Shown: positions 44,350 through 53,502, counted from the stretch's first letter. The stretch is 64,000 nt of DNA from an uncultured Treponema sp. (GCA_947166355.1 CAMVDX010000010.1:1-64000); one strand, 5' to 3'. A program made the numbers and translations. Notes: generated from the sequence alone by a model not told the origin.

Positions 44350-44400
44350 ATTGCTTCGCCTTCGGTTCGCAATGACACAAACTGAGCGACGCGGCAATCC
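44349..44400. repeat. REP-A palindrome between convergent genes
   Basis: GATTGCTTCGCCTTCGG...GCGGCAATCC fills nearly the whole gap between the importer ATPase gene (+) and the copper ATPase gene (-), and may end both transcripts. Confidence 0.8.
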
Positions 44401-44401
44401 A

Positions 44402-44608
44402 TTAGCCTATATACTCATACCCTGCCTCTGTAACAGCAGCCTTCATAGCGCCCTCTGTAACAGCTTTTGACAAAGTCAATTTTACTTCGCCTTTTTTATG
44501 ATCAGCTGCTGCGGTATCAATTCCATCAATTGCTTCGAGTGCTTTTTTTACATGCATTTCACAGTGTTCGCACATCATTCCTTTAACTTTAATTGTTCTT
44601 TCTTCCAT
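44402..44608 (-). CDS. CopZ-like heavy-metal-binding domain with its own start inside the copA frame
   Basis: From ATG 44608 a 68-residue HMA domain could be made independently: GGAGG (44617-44621 on the minus strand) lies eight bases upstream. It has the MxCxxC metal site (GMMCEHCEMH) and the ferredoxin-like pattern of a small copper chaperone. In related genomes copZ is usually a separate gene. Here no stop codon separates it from copA, so it is both a fusion tail and a possible stand-alone product. Independent translation is inferred. Confidence 0.6.
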   Translation of the reverse strand: MEERTIKVKGMMCEHCEMHVKKALEAIDGIDTAAADHKKGEVKLTLSKAVTEGAMKAAVTEAGYEYIG

Positions 44609-47020
44609 TTTATTTTCCTCCATAATTTGTTCTGAAATCTCCGGTCGAGCCTGTGGCTGACAACAATTTGTGTCATTGCCCGGCTTGATCGGACAATCTT
44701 TATTCTTCATCTTAAATAAATTCAATCTTAAAGCATTCGAAACTACACAGAAGCTAGAAAGACTCATTGCAGCTGCACCAAACATCGGATTCATATCAAG
44801 CCCTAGCTTGTGGTAGACACCGGCTGCAATAGGAATCAAAAGCACATTGTAGAAAAATGCCCAGAAAAGATTTTCGTGAATATTTCGCAAGGTTGCACGG
44901 CTCAATCTTATTGCAGACGGAATATCTGAAAGTCTGCTTTTTACAAGAACTATATCTGCAGCATCAATTGCAACATCTGTTCCAGCTCCAATTGCCGTGC
45001 CAATATCAGCAGTGGTAAGAGCTGGTGCATCATTAATTCCGTCTCCTACCATCATAACTTTACCCTGTTTTTTAAGTTTCTCTATAACGGCAGCTTTTCC
45101 GTCCGGCATGACTCCGGCAATTATTTCATCGACACCGGCTTCTTTTCCAACAGCCTTCGCAGTACGCTCATTGTCGCCGGTAAGCATAACTGTTTTTATA
45201 CTGAGTTTTTTCAGCTCGCTTATGGCGGCGGCACTGTCTTCTTTTATAATATCTGCGACAGCAATGATTCCGATTATTGTTGCTTCCTTAATATTTTTTT
45301 TGATAAAGAACAAAGGAGTTTTTCCCTGTTCGGCAAAAGTTTCTGCCTGCTGTAAAAGTCTGTTGTTAGGAGAAGCTATGCTTTGTGCAAATTTAAGGCT
45401 TCCTCCAAAAATCTCCTCAGAGCCATCAGTTCCCCGTACACCGCTTCCTGCCATAGCCTCGAAATCAGTTATATTATGTAGTGTAAGCTTCCGTTTTTTA
45501 GCTTCTGAAACTATTGCCTTTGCAAGCGGGTGTTCACTTTTTGCTTCAATACTTGCCGCAAGTTCCAGAAGGTCAATGTCAGAAAAGTCGCTGGCTGGAA
45601 AAATATCTGTAACGACAGGTTCTCCCTTTGTGATTGTTCCGGTTTTATCAAGAACGACAATATTTGTTCTGCCGGCTGCTTCAAGGGCGGCAGAGGTCTT
45701 AAACAAAATTCCGTTTCTTGCTCCTTTTCCATTTCCCACCATAATAGCGACCGGAGTTGCGAGTCCGAGCGCACATGGGCAGCTTACTACAAGAACAGCA
45801 ATAGACCTGCTCAAGGCGAAGCTGAACTCTGCACCTAGAATCAGCCATATCACAAAAGTAACTGCAGCAATACCTATTACTGCCGGAACAAATACTCCTG
45901 CAACCTTATCTGCAATGCGGGCTATAGGGGTCTTTGTTGCCGCTGCATCGCTTACCATTTTTATTATCTGCGAAATTGTTGTATCTTTTCCAACACGAGT
46001 GGCACGGCATTTTATAAAGCCGGAGGTATTGATTGTTGCCGCAGAAACAAAATCGCCTGTCTGTTTATCAACCGGTACAGACTCTCCTGTTAGGGCTGAT
46101 TCATTTATTGCAGTATTTCCCTCTATTATTATGCCGTCTACAGGAATGTTTTGTCCCGGCCGAACTACAAAAATATCATTTTTATGAACCTGCTCAACCG
46201 GAACTTCGCGTTCTGTTCCATCTGAAATTATAAAGGCAGTTTTTGGAGCAAGCTTCATCAGGCTTTTTAATGCATCTGTAGTGCGTCCTTTTGAAATTGA
46301 TTCCAGAAGCTTACCGACAGTTATGAGGGTAACTATCATTGCAGCTCCTTCAAAATAAAGGTTATGCATAAAATGCATAGTTCGCTGACTGTCTCCAGAC
46401 GTAACAGAAGCTGTCATTCCAAAAAGCATGACTACGCTGTATATAAAAGAAACTCCGGAACCCATTGCAACAAGGGTGTCCATATTAGGAGCTCCGTGTA
46501 TGACACTCTTAAATCCGCTTATAAAAAACTTTTTATTAATCAGCATGATTATTGCTGCGAGAATCATCTGTAAAAGTCCCATTGCAAGATGATTGCCGTT
46601 GAACCATGAAGGTAGAGGCCAGCCCCACATAGTGTGTCCCATGCTGATATACATTAGAATAAGCAGAAATCCTGCTGATGTAAAAAGCCTTTTTATAAGA
46701 AGAGGACTTTCCCTGTCTTTTAGAGAATCTGATTCAATTGAGACAGCGCCGTGCTTTGTTGTTGTTGAACTGAAGTTCGTGTCGGCTGAGCGCTGATTTT
46801 CGGATTCTGCGGTTGTTGAATCATTCTGAAGGCTTGCACCATAGCCTGCATTTTCAACAGCTTTTATAATTTCGGTTGCGCTGGCAGAGCCTTCTACTCC
46901 CATAGAATTTGTAAGCAGACTTACCGAGCATGAAGAAACTCCTTCCACTTTATTAACTGCTTTTTCAACACGTGCCACACAGGCCGCGCAAGACATTCCT
47001 GTAACTGTATATTTTTCCAT
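44402..47020 (-). CDS. copA: Copper-translocating P1B-type ATPase fused to a C-terminal HMA (CopZ-like) domain
   Basis: An 872-residue copper exporter. The N-terminal HMA domain has GMSCAACVARVE. The membrane helices include the SCPCALGLATP site (C414, C416). The phosphorylation motif is DKTGT (D458), the hinge MVGDGINDAPAL, and SLSSFCVVSNALRLNLFKM is the usual CopA end, near residue 766. The frame then runs on through a REP-B palindrome (44672-44698, read as DCPIKPGND) and a second HMA domain with MMCEHCEMH. AAGGAAG lies upstream of the ATG. The C-terminal fusion is unusual; an inner ribosome site suggests the tail is also made separately. Confidence 0.92.
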   Translation of the reverse strand: MEKYTVTGMSCAACVARVEKAVNKVEGVSSCSVSLLTNSMGVEGSASATEIIKAVENAGYGASLQNDSTTAESENQRSADTNFSSTTTKHGAVSIESDSLKDRESPLLIKRLFTSAGFLLILMYISMGHTMWGWPLPSWFNGNHLAMGLLQMILAAIIMLINKKFFISGFKSVIHGAPNMDTLVAMGSGVSFIYSVVMLFGMTASVTSGDSQRTMHFMHNLYFEGAAMIVTLITVGKLLESISKGRTTDALKSLMKLAPKTAFIISDGTEREVPVEQVHKNDIFVVRPGQNIPVDGIIIEGNTAINESALTGESVPVDKQTGDFVSAATINTSGFIKCRATRVGKDTTISQIIKMVSDAAATKTPIARIADKVAGVFVPAVIGIAAVTFVIWLILGAEFSFALSRSIAVLVVSCPCALGLATPVAIMVGNGKGARNGILFKTSAALEAAGRTNIVVLDKTGTITKGEPVVTDIFPASDFSDIDLLELAASIEAKSEHPLAKAIVSEAKKRKLTLHNITDFEAMAGSGVRGTDGSEEIFGGSLKFAQSIASPNNRLLQQAETFAEQGKTPLFFIKKNIKEATIIGIIAVADIIKEDSAAAISELKKLSIKTVMLTGDNERTAKAVGKEAGVDEIIAGVMPDGKAAVIEKLKKQGKVMMVGDGINDAPALTTADIGTAIGAGTDVAIDAADIVLVKSRLSDIPSAIRLSRATLRNIHENLFWAFFYNVLLIPIAAGVYHKLGLDMNPMFGAAAMSLSSFCVVSNALRLNLFKMKNKDCPIKPGNDTNCCQPQARPEISEQIMEENKMEERTIKVKGMMCEHCEMHVKKALEAIDGIDTAAADHKKGEVKLTLSKAVTEGAMKAAVTEAGYEYIG
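44672..44698. repeat. REP-B palindrome inside the copA frame
   Basis: GTCATTGCCCGG...CGGACAATC matches the intergenic REP-B family but is translated here in copA, between the normal CopA C-terminus and the HMA tail. Confidence 0.8.
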
Positions 47021-47050
47021 ATCTTCCTTTGTTTGTTGCGTCTAACATAT

Positions 47051-47079
47051 AATATAATGCTAAAATATGTAAAAATCAA
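47051..47079 (-). promoter_or_regulatory. Putative promoter of the copper ATPase gene
   Basis: On the minus strand: TTGATT (47074-47079), a 17-base spacer and TATATT (47051-47056), about 30 bases from the start codon. I see no clear CsoR or CueR-type operator. Confidence 0.5.
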
Positions 47080-47147
47080 TTGCATACAATATAAATCATA
47101 AAAAATCTGTAGTTATTTATTTATCAAAATGCTACAATTTCACAACT

Positions 47148-48077
47148 ATGGTAAAAGCATCAACAGAATATAAGCGGGTTCATAAAGCAGATTATGGCCG
47201 CGAAAAAATAGAACTTCTCTACCACGACCAGTGGATAGCAGTAATCAATAAACCAAGCGGGCTTCTTTCTGTTCCTTATCCCGGAAGTAAGGTTCGTACC
47301 GCACAGTTGGTTCTTGAAGAAATGCTTCGTAAACAGGGTGAGGTTAACTCAAAGCATAAGCCTTATGTAGTTCACCGCCTGGACCGCGACACAAGCGGAG
47401 TTATGATGTTTGCCCTTACCGAGCAGGCTCAGGAAAAAATCATGAACAGCTGGCATCAGATGGTAACAGAGCGCCTCTATCATGCAGTCGCAGAAATCAG
47501 CCGCAATGCAGAGCCTCTGCCGGAATCTGGGCTTATTGATGATCCACTTGCCCAGAATGCTCATAACGTCGGCTTTGTTCCAAAAAAGGGTGATAAAGAT
47601 AATAAAGGGCATGACTTTAAAACTGTTGCGGCCCGCACCAATTACAAAATGATTTTGCAGGGATCGACTCATATTCTTTTTGAACTATCGCTTGATACCG
47701 GAAAGAAAAATCAGATTCGTGCTCACCTTGCAGCTCATGGATATCCTCTTGCTGGAGATGAAGAGCACCGTGCTCATACAGATCCTTTCAACCGGCTTTG
47801 TCTGCATGCCAGAACTCTTGAGTTTGACCATCCTTTTACCGGCGAGCATATGAAGTTTGAAGTTCCGGAGCCGGAAGAGTGGGGTGAGTATGTAAAAAAA
47901 GGCGATAAACATCCGAAAAAGCCCGTTTGGGATTTACCGCAGAATCGCCCACATACAGCGCATTCTGCATCGCGCGGCCAACACCGCGACGAACTTCAGC
48001 TCGGTCAGCGCCGGCTTTCCGCCAAAGATAAAGCCCACATGGATTTTATAAAAAGTGGAAAATCTTTTAGAAAATAG
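47148..48077 (+). CDS. RluA-family pseudouridine synthase
   Basis: A 309-residue RNA-modifying enzyme. The catalytic motif is HRLDRDTSGV (Asp 79), the N-terminal strand VINKPSGLLSVP, and the later motif KKNQIRAHLAAHGYPLAGD is diagnostic. There is no S4 domain. The C-terminal 50 residues are basic and Pro/His-rich, beyond the family core, and may bind RNA. No Shine-Dalgarno is visible; TACAAT (47133-47138) lies nine bases before ATG, so the message may be leaderless. The exact rRNA or tRNA target cannot be told. Confidence 0.9.
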   Translation: MVKASTEYKRVHKADYGREKIELLYHDQWIAVINKPSGLLSVPYPGSKVRTAQLVLEEMLRKQGEVNSKHKPYVVHRLDRDTSGVMMFALTEQAQEKIMNSWHQMVTERLYHAVAEISRNAEPLPESGLIDDPLAQNAHNVGFVPKKGDKDNKGHDFKTVAARTNYKMILQGSTHILFELSLDTGKKNQIRAHLAAHGYPLAGDEEHRAHTDPFNRLCLHARTLEFDHPFTGEHMKFEVPEPEEWGEYVKKGDKHPKKPVWDLPQNRPHTAHSASRGQHRDELQLGQRRLSAKDKAHMDFIKSGKSFRK

Positions 48078-48093
48078 ATATATTATAGATATG

Positions 48094-48239
48094 GGTTGCT
48101 TCGCACTTCGTGCTCGCAATGACGTTACACTTCGTGCTCGCAATGACGTTACACTTCGCGTTTGCAATGACGTTGCATAGCGTGCGTATTATTCGTCATT
48201 GCGAGGAGTGAGCGAAGCGAACGACGTGGCAATCTACAA
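48094..48239. repeat. REP-A cluster with 24-bp tandem repeats
   Basis: The unit starting CACTTCG repeats at 48104, 48128 and 48152 with a 24-base period, each holding TCGCAATGACGTT or a variant. A complete REP-A half (GTCATTGCGAGGAG...GTGGCAATC) follows up to 48236. It lies between the pseudouridine synthase gene and pflA. Confidence 0.8.
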
Positions 48240-48251
48240 TAAGGAGACCTC

Positions 48252-49031
48252 ATGGAATCAAAAGGCTACATTCACCAGCTCGAAAGCTTCGGCTGTGCAG
48301 ACGGACCGGGAAGCCGTTTTATTATTTTCTTTTCAGGCTGCCCTCTGCGCTGCCTTTACTGCCACAATCCGGATACCTGGAAAATGACAGACGGAAAGCT
48401 CTACACTGTAGAAGAGCTTGTAAACGAAGCAATGACCTGCAAGGAATACTGGGGCAAAAAGGGCGGTGTAACCGTTAGTGGAGGAGAGCCTCTTTTTCAG
48501 ATTGATTTTCTGATTGAACTTTTTACTGCCTTTAAGAAGCTTGGTGTTAATACCTGTATTGATACTTCCGGTGCTCCTTTCCGTAACGGCGAAGCTGCTG
48601 ATGCTTCAGAAGAAGATAAAGCCTGGTTTGCAAAGTTCCAGAAGCTTATGGAAGTAACGGATATTCTTTTGATGGATATCAAGCATATCAACGAAGATGA
48701 GCATATTAAGCTTACCGGCAAGTCTGGAAAAAATATCCGCGAGATGTTTGCTTATCTCGACAAAATCAATAAGCCAATCTGGATTCGCCACGTACTTGTT
48801 CCTGGCATTACTGATAATGATGAATACCTCACTCAGACCCGTGACTTTATCCGTACACTTCACAACGTTGAGCGTGTTGAGATTCTTCCATATCACGGAC
48901 TTGGCGCCATGAAGTACAAGGATTTGGGAATAGATTATGTTCTTAAAGACCTCGAAAGTCCTACACTCGAGCGGGTAGCAAATGCCAAGAAAATCCTTGA
49001 GTGTGATAAATATACTAAGTGGAGCGAGTAA
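48252..49031 (+). CDS. pflA: Pyruvate formate-lyase activating enzyme (radical SAM)
   Basis: Installs the glycyl radical on PflB using S-adenosylmethionine and a 4Fe-4S cluster. The 259-residue product has the cluster motif SGCPLRCLYCHNPDTW (C30, C34, C37; CX3CX2C), the VSGGEPLFQ stretch and WIRHVLVPGITD, and matches the usual length of about 250. AAGGAGA precedes the ATG. It is flanked on both sides by REP-A elements and is probably monocistronic. Confidence 0.95.
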   Translation: MESKGYIHQLESFGCADGPGSRFIIFFSGCPLRCLYCHNPDTWKMTDGKLYTVEELVNEAMTCKEYWGKKGGVTVSGGEPLFQIDFLIELFTAFKKLGVNTCIDTSGAPFRNGEAADASEEDKAWFAKFQKLMEVTDILLMDIKHINEDEHIKLTGKSGKNIREMFAYLDKINKPIWIRHVLVPGITDNDEYLTQTRDFIRTLHNVERVEILPYHGLGAMKYKDLGIDYVLKDLESPTLERVANAKKILECDKYTKWSE

Positions 49032-49035
49032 AATA

Positions 49036-49114
49036 GATTGCCACGGCTTCGCCTCGCAATGACAAAGTTCGGTCGTCATTGCGACCCCGAGCATAGCGAA
49101 GGGGGAAGCAATCC
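49036..49114. repeat. REP-A palindrome
   Basis: GATTGCCACGGCTTCGCC...CGCAATGAC faces GTCATTGCGACC...GAAGCAATCC. It fills the gap between pflA and the next gene. Confidence 0.8.
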
Positions 49115-49131
49115 ATAATTAGGAGATATCA

Positions 49132-49536
49132 ATGAGTAAATACTTAGACCGCGCAAAAGAAATCCGCGCAATTGTTGAACCACATCATAACTGTGCACAG
49201 TCAGTGCTTATGTCTTTTACCCAGAGCCTGAACTTAGACGACGAAACCGCTTACAAAATTGCTACAGCCTTTGGTGGCGGTATGAAGTCGGGAATTACCT
49301 GCGGTGTAATTACAGGCGGCCTTATGGTACTCGGTCTTTTTGATGTTGATGCCCCTGAAGATACTCAGGCACTCGTTAAATATTTTCAGAGCCGTCACAG
49401 TGATATGTTGAACTGTGCCGACCTCCTCAAAGCCAATGCCGCAGCCGGCGGAACCCGTAAACCTCACTGCGACGCCCTCGTTTACGAGATGGTAGAATAT
49501 GTAGAAAAGATTCTCAAAGAAAAAGGAAAAATCTGA
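49132..49536 (+). CDS. C_GCAxxG_C_C family redox-type protein
   Basis: A 134-residue protein with the family's conserved Cys: HNCAQSV (C21), GITCGVITGG (near 64), MLNCADLL (near 103) and KPHCDAL (near 120). GGAGAT precedes ATG. Members are widespread in anaerobes and thought to be redox or metal-binding, but without a firmly known reaction. Neighbouring pflA suggests anaerobic metabolism, although REP-A separates them. Confidence 0.85.
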   Translation: MSKYLDRAKEIRAIVEPHHNCAQSVLMSFTQSLNLDDETAYKIATAFGGGMKSGITCGVITGGLMVLGLFDVDAPEDTQALVKYFQSRHSDMLNCADLLKANAAAGGTRKPHCDALVYEMVEYVEKILKEKGKI

Positions 49537-49545
49537 TGTTAACAA

Positions 49546-49565
49546 CCTCATATTCCGATATGAGG
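49546..49565 (+). terminator. Short perfect hairpin, possible weak terminator
   Basis: CCTCATAT-TCCG-ATATGAGG, ten bases after the stop codon of the C_GCAxxG gene. The following sequence (TACCTCATTTTAAT) has only a short T-run. Confidence 0.45.
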
Positions 49566-49627
49566 TACCTCATTTTAATATTGTAAAAAAATCTCATGAC
49601 TGTATTATTTACGGCGTGAGGTTTTTT

Positions 49628-51025
49628 ATGAAGAAATTATTCTTGATTTTGATGATGGCTTTGAGTACAGCCTGCCCGATGCTTTTCGCCGCTTCCTTTA
49701 CCCAGAACGATTCCCGTCTTTCGCATTTTACTGAATATCTTGATGAGATAAACAAAGCCTACCACATTCCTGGAATGGCAGTTCTTATCACAAATCCGGA
49801 TGAAACTCTGCTTGAAAAAGCTTACGGCCAGTGCACAAGTCTGGATCAGCTCTTTTATATCGGTTCAATGAGTAAGTCTTATACTGCGGTCTGCATTATG
49901 CAGCTGGTTGAGAAAGGTCTTGTAAAGCTTGAAGATGACATTTCTGTTTATCTTCCGGATTATAAGTTTTCAAGGCCGGTTACAGTTCTTGCGCTGTTAA
50001 ATCATACAAGTGGCTTTGATACACATGCAAAGCTTTACAATGTTAGGCAAAAAGATTCTTATGGACACTATGAATATGCAAACGTAAATTATGATTTGCT
50101 TGGAAAAATCATAGAAGCAGTCAGCGGTCAGACTTATGAAAACTATATTCAGCAGAATCTTTTTGAGCCGCTTGATATGGATGCTTCACGAGCAAATGCC
50201 CGGGCTGTAAAGGATAGTCCTAAACTGCTTTTAGGTAACCGAAATTACTTTGGATTTTTTAAGCAGGGTCAGACTGATATTCCGACAGAAAAATCCTGGT
50301 TTCATGAGCCGGCCGGTTATATTGCAACAACACCACATAATCACGCAAAGTATTTGAGAATGTATCTGAATGAAGGAAAGTCGGGCGGTTCTGAGAACTC
50401 GGAGAATTCAGGTAATTCAGAAAATTCAGCAGCCCTGATTCTAAGCCCTGAAAGTATTCAGAAAATGTGGTTTAAAAATGTCAGTGAGGAGTCAAAGCAG
50501 TTTGACGTTTATTACGGCATGGGTTGGAATTACATGAACTGGCAGGGACAGCCAATGCTCTTCCATGGCGGTCAGGTTGAAAATGGGATTACTTTTCAGT
50601 ATATCCTTCCCGACAAAAAGCTCGCCGTCTGTTTTATGATAAATGCCAGCGACTATCTTGTGATGAATAACCTTATGAACAACGTTATTTTTGATAGTGT
50701 GGCTATTCTGAACGGGGAAGAGGTTCCTGTAATAAATCATACCAAATGGTTTTTACTTCACCTTGCTTTGAATGCTATTTATTTTGTTATGGCAGGTCTT
50801 TCTGTGTTCTTCCTGATTAAAGTCAGAAAAACAATTCCTTGTATTATCTGCTTCCTTGTGTGGCCGCTTTTCCTTCTTACCTTTACAAAGCTTTTGCTGT
50901 CAACTCCGCTTTGGGTTGTAAGACTTTTCGTACCTGATTTTTACGGAGTGATTATTGTCAGCGCTGTAATTGCATTTGCCGGCGGCCTGATAAGACTGTT
51001 TCGAAAATTTATTTTTGATAAATGA
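49628..51025 (+). CDS. Serine hydrolase of the beta-lactamase/PBP superfamily with C-terminal membrane helices
   Basis: A 465-residue protein from ATG 49628 after GTGAGG (a GTG at 49616 is that ribosome site itself). The signal peptide ends MLFAAS. The class C beta-lactamase/D-peptidase-like domain has GSMSKSYTAV (S80xxK83) and YAN (from Y150). The third, HGG-type motif appears as FHGGQVENG. After residue about 370 come three hydrophobic helices, anchoring the enzyme. Likely substrates are peptidoglycan peptides or small esters; drug resistance cannot be inferred. Its 3' end overlaps the convergent gene by 17 bases. Confidence 0.88.
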   Translation: MKKLFLILMMALSTACPMLFAASFTQNDSRLSHFTEYLDEINKAYHIPGMAVLITNPDETLLEKAYGQCTSLDQLFYIGSMSKSYTAVCIMQLVEKGLVKLEDDISVYLPDYKFSRPVTVLALLNHTSGFDTHAKLYNVRQKDSYGHYEYANVNYDLLGKIIEAVSGQTYENYIQQNLFEPLDMDASRANARAVKDSPKLLLGNRNYFGFFKQGQTDIPTEKSWFHEPAGYIATTPHNHAKYLRMYLNEGKSGGSENSENSGNSENSAALILSPESIQKMWFKNVSEESKQFDVYYGMGWNYMNWQGQPMLFHGGQVENGITFQYILPDKKLAVCFMINASDYLVMNNLMNNVIFDSVAILNGEEVPVINHTKWFLLHLALNAIYFVMAGLSVFFLIKVRKTIPCIICFLVWPLFLLTFTKLLLSTPLWVVRLFVPDFYGVIIVSAVIAFAGGLIRLFRKFIFDK

Positions 51026-51743
51026 TTTTCGCGTTTGAATAAATAGAAAGAAAACCGATGCGGTCGCCGGTCTCAAGAATGTGATAAAGCTTATTGAGAC
51101 GATTTTGAACGGTTCCGAGAGTCAGTTCAAAATCAATGGCGATTGCTTCGTATTTTACTCCCTGCTGAATAAGCTCCAGCCACTGGGCGTCACGCTTTGT
51201 TGTTTCAGGATAATCTGCAATATTCAAAACCTTGTCTTCAGCATTTTGTGATTTCATGTATTCATACAAAATAAAAATGATACAGAAGGTGATGGGGATA
51301 AGCTGAATTGCGTCAAAGGCTCTGTTAAAGAAAGTCTCTCTTCCAAATCTGAGTCCCGAAAAAAATGGAACAAGGTAGAGTAGTAAAATCCCGATGATTT
51401 TCGGCACCTTATGACATCTGAAAAATCCTCGTATCCAGAGCAGCAGAACCGCGAGCTCCATCAGAATAACAGGAAATGCCGGATTCGAATCTCCTATAGA
51501 ATTTGTGATAGAAAAATACAAAAGTGACGGAACAAATAAAGCAAGCTTTTCAGGCTTTGCAATTATAAAAGCTAAAATTACCAGACTGACCGGCCCGAAT
51601 ACAAGTCCGAATATGCAGGGATAATCATGCAGGAAAAAAACATCATAAACAGCATGCCCTGTCAGATAAAGAAGAATTGCAATGAAAAGAATTGAAACCA
51701 GACGGATAAAGCGCAGAAAGCTTTTGGAATAAATTGACTTCAT
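51009..51743 (-). CDS. Membrane protein with C-terminal HTH (LuxR-like) domain
   Basis: A 244-residue product with about five or six hydrophobic helices (residues about 10-160) followed by a cytoplasmic helical end reading WLELIQQGVKYEAIAIDFELTLGTVQNRLNKLYHIL. This fits a GerE/LuxR-type helix-turn-helix (TLGTVQNRLNKLY as recognition helix). It could be a membrane-bound transcription regulator. TATAAT (51750-51755, minus strand) ends six bases before ATG, and no ribosome site is visible. It overlaps the serine hydrolase 3' end on the other strand. Confidence 0.65.
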   Translation of the reverse strand: MKSIYSKSFLRFIRLVSILFIAILLYLTGHAVYDVFFLHDYPCIFGLVFGPVSLVILAFIIAKPEKLALFVPSLLYFSITNSIGDSNPAFPVILMELAVLLLWIRGFFRCHKVPKIIGILLLYLVPFFSGLRFGRETFFNRAFDAIQLIPITFCIIFILYEYMKSQNAEDKVLNIADYPETTKRDAQWLELIQQGVKYEAIAIDFELTLGTVQNRLNKLYHILETGDRIGFLSIYSNAKIIYQK

Positions 51744-51807
51744 ATATTAATTATATTGTGGTAACTTCTTTTTTTCTATATAATATTTGCATTATTTCAG
51801 TTATAAA

Positions 51808-51834
51808 GTCATTGCCGTGCCTGACACGGCAATC
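51808..51834. repeat. REP-B palindrome
   Basis: GTCATTGCCGTG...CACGGCAATC, lying 25 bases upstream of gatB, in its presumed leader. Confidence 0.8.
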
Positions 51835-51858
51835 TAGATATTCAAATTGAGGATAAAA

Positions 51859-53394
51859 ATGATAGATAAGTGGGAAATTGTAATCGGTTGCGAAATTCAT
51901 ACTCAGCTTTTGACTAAAACCAAGGCCTTTTGTGCCTGCGAAAACCGCTACGGCGGAATGCCAGATACCCGCGTGTGTCCTGTATGTCTGGGACTTCCGG
52001 GCGCTATGCCACGTATTTCAAAAGGTTATGTAGAACTCGGAGCCGTTGCTGGTCAGGCGCTCAACTGCAATATTGCACGCTTTACAAAATTCGACCGCAA
52101 GCATTACTTTTACCCTGACCTTGCAAAAGGCTATCAGATTACTCAGTATGATATTCCACTTTGTACAGACGGTTATGTAGACCTTCCGTTCAGAAGCTAC
52201 CCAAAGGATGAACAGCCGGGCGGTGCAAAGTGCCGCGAAAAGAACTTTATCGGCCAGAATTGTATCGTAGGTGATGGAAAATACCGCCGTGTCCGCGTAG
52301 AACGCATTCACCTTGAGGAAGACGTAGGTAAGTCTCTTCACCTTCAGGGCGCTCACTCTTACATCGACTACAACCGCTGTGGTACACCACTTATCGAAAT
52401 TGTAACAAAACCTGATATGACTTCTCCTGAAGAAGCCGCTCTCTTTATGCAGACTGTTCAGGAAATCCTGCGTTACGTAAAGGTAACAAACGGTAACCTC
52501 GAAGAAGGTAACATGCGCTGCGATGCCAATATCAACCTCAACGTTTGGGAAGACGGAAAGCTCTGGCACACACCAATTTCCGAAATCAAGAACCTGAACT
52601 CTTTCAAGGCAATCCGCGAGGCTTGTACTTACGAAGCACAGCGCCAGCTCAAAGAGTTCCAGGAAGACCGTCAGGAATTCAATCCTGGCTTCAAAGTTAC
52701 TATGGGTTGGGATGAAGAAAAAGGACAGACCGTTGTTCAGCGTACAAAGAACTCTTTCGTAGACTACCGCTTTACAACTGAACCTGATATTAAGCCTTTC
52801 ACTGTAAGCGAAGAACTTATTGCAAACGCAAAAGAAAAGGTAGGCGAGCTTCCTGAAGCAAAACGCCAGCGCTATAAGGCTCAGTACGGCATGACAGATT
52901 TCGACGTAGAAACAATTACTTCTACCCGCGACCTGGCTCTCTTCTTTGAAGATGCCGCAACAAAATCAAAGAATCCTAAACGCGCAGTAAACCTTATTCT
53001 TGCAGAACTCCTTGCAGTTCTCAACGAAAAGAAAATTGCCATTACAGATATCAGCTTAACACCGGCTCACATTGCAGAGCTTGCCGATGCCCTCGAGGAT
53101 GGAAAGATTACATCAAAGCAGGGTAAGGAAGTGTTCGCCGAAATGCTTGAAACAAACAAAATGCCGTCAATTATCATAAAAGAGAAGGGCATGGAAGTTG
53201 TAAGCGATGCCGGCGAAATCGATAAGATTGTTCAGGACGTAATTGCCGCTAACCCTAAGGCTATTGAAGACTACAAGGGCGGAAAGACAAATGTTGTGGG
53301 CTGGCTCATGGGGCAGGTTATGAAACAGTCACATGGTAAGGCTAACCCTAAGCAGGCAACTGAACTGCTTACAAAACATTTGGCAGAATTATAA
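51859..53394 (+). CDS. gatB: Asp-tRNA(Asn)/Glu-tRNA(Gln) amidotransferase subunit B
   Basis: With GatA and GatC it amidates mischarged Glu-tRNA(Gln) or Asp-tRNA(Asn). The 511-residue product starts at ATG 51859 after GAGG; a TTG twelve bases earlier is that site itself. The N-terminal part shows VIGCEIHTQLLTKTKAFC, CPVCLGLPGAMP, KHYFYPDLAKGYQITQ and NGNLEEGNMRCDANI, and the C-terminal tail domain ends QVMKQSHGKANPKQATELL. gatA and gatC are not in the window. A diverged copy of its last 27 codons sits 189 bp downstream. Confidence 0.96.
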   Translation: MIDKWEIVIGCEIHTQLLTKTKAFCACENRYGGMPDTRVCPVCLGLPGAMPRISKGYVELGAVAGQALNCNIARFTKFDRKHYFYPDLAKGYQITQYDIPLCTDGYVDLPFRSYPKDEQPGGAKCREKNFIGQNCIVGDGKYRRVRVERIHLEEDVGKSLHLQGAHSYIDYNRCGTPLIEIVTKPDMTSPEEAALFMQTVQEILRYVKVTNGNLEEGNMRCDANINLNVWEDGKLWHTPISEIKNLNSFKAIREACTYEAQRQLKEFQEDRQEFNPGFKVTMGWDEEKGQTVVQRTKNSFVDYRFTTEPDIKPFTVSEELIANAKEKVGELPEAKRQRYKAQYGMTDFDVETITSTRDLALFFEDAATKSKNPKRAVNLILAELLAVLNEKKIAITDISLTPAHIAELADALEDGKITSKQGKEVFAEMLETNKMPSIIIKEKGMEVVSDAGEIDKIVQDVIAANPKAIEDYKGGKTNVVGWLMGQVMKQSHGKANPKQATELLTKHLAEL

Positions 53395-53440
53395 CCTGCC
53401 CCATTTCATGGGACCGCTCGATAAATCTCGCGAGCATTTC

Positions 53441-53494
53441 AGAAGTAGAAGCTAAAAAACAGTCCCGATGGACTGTTTTTTTTAACGCTTCTGC
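53441..53494 (+). terminator. Long hairpin with T-run after gatB
   Basis: GAAGTAGAAGC pairs with GCTTCTGC. ACAGTCC-CGAT-GGACTGT forms the tip, and A6/T8 tracts flank it. It works as a terminator and has the same GCTAAAA...TTTTTTAACGC frame as the hairpin at 30710. Confidence 0.75.
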
Positions 53495-53502
53495 TATTTG
53501 AG

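Noticed and set aside
44997..46187. 396-codon open frame on + opposite copA
   Set aside because: Shadow of the copper ATPase; no ribosome site and no family pattern.
53441..53494. Integron attC site
   Set aside because: The hairpin with AAC near one end recalled attC, but the conserved GTT/AAC pair at both ends is missing and no integron cassette array is visible.
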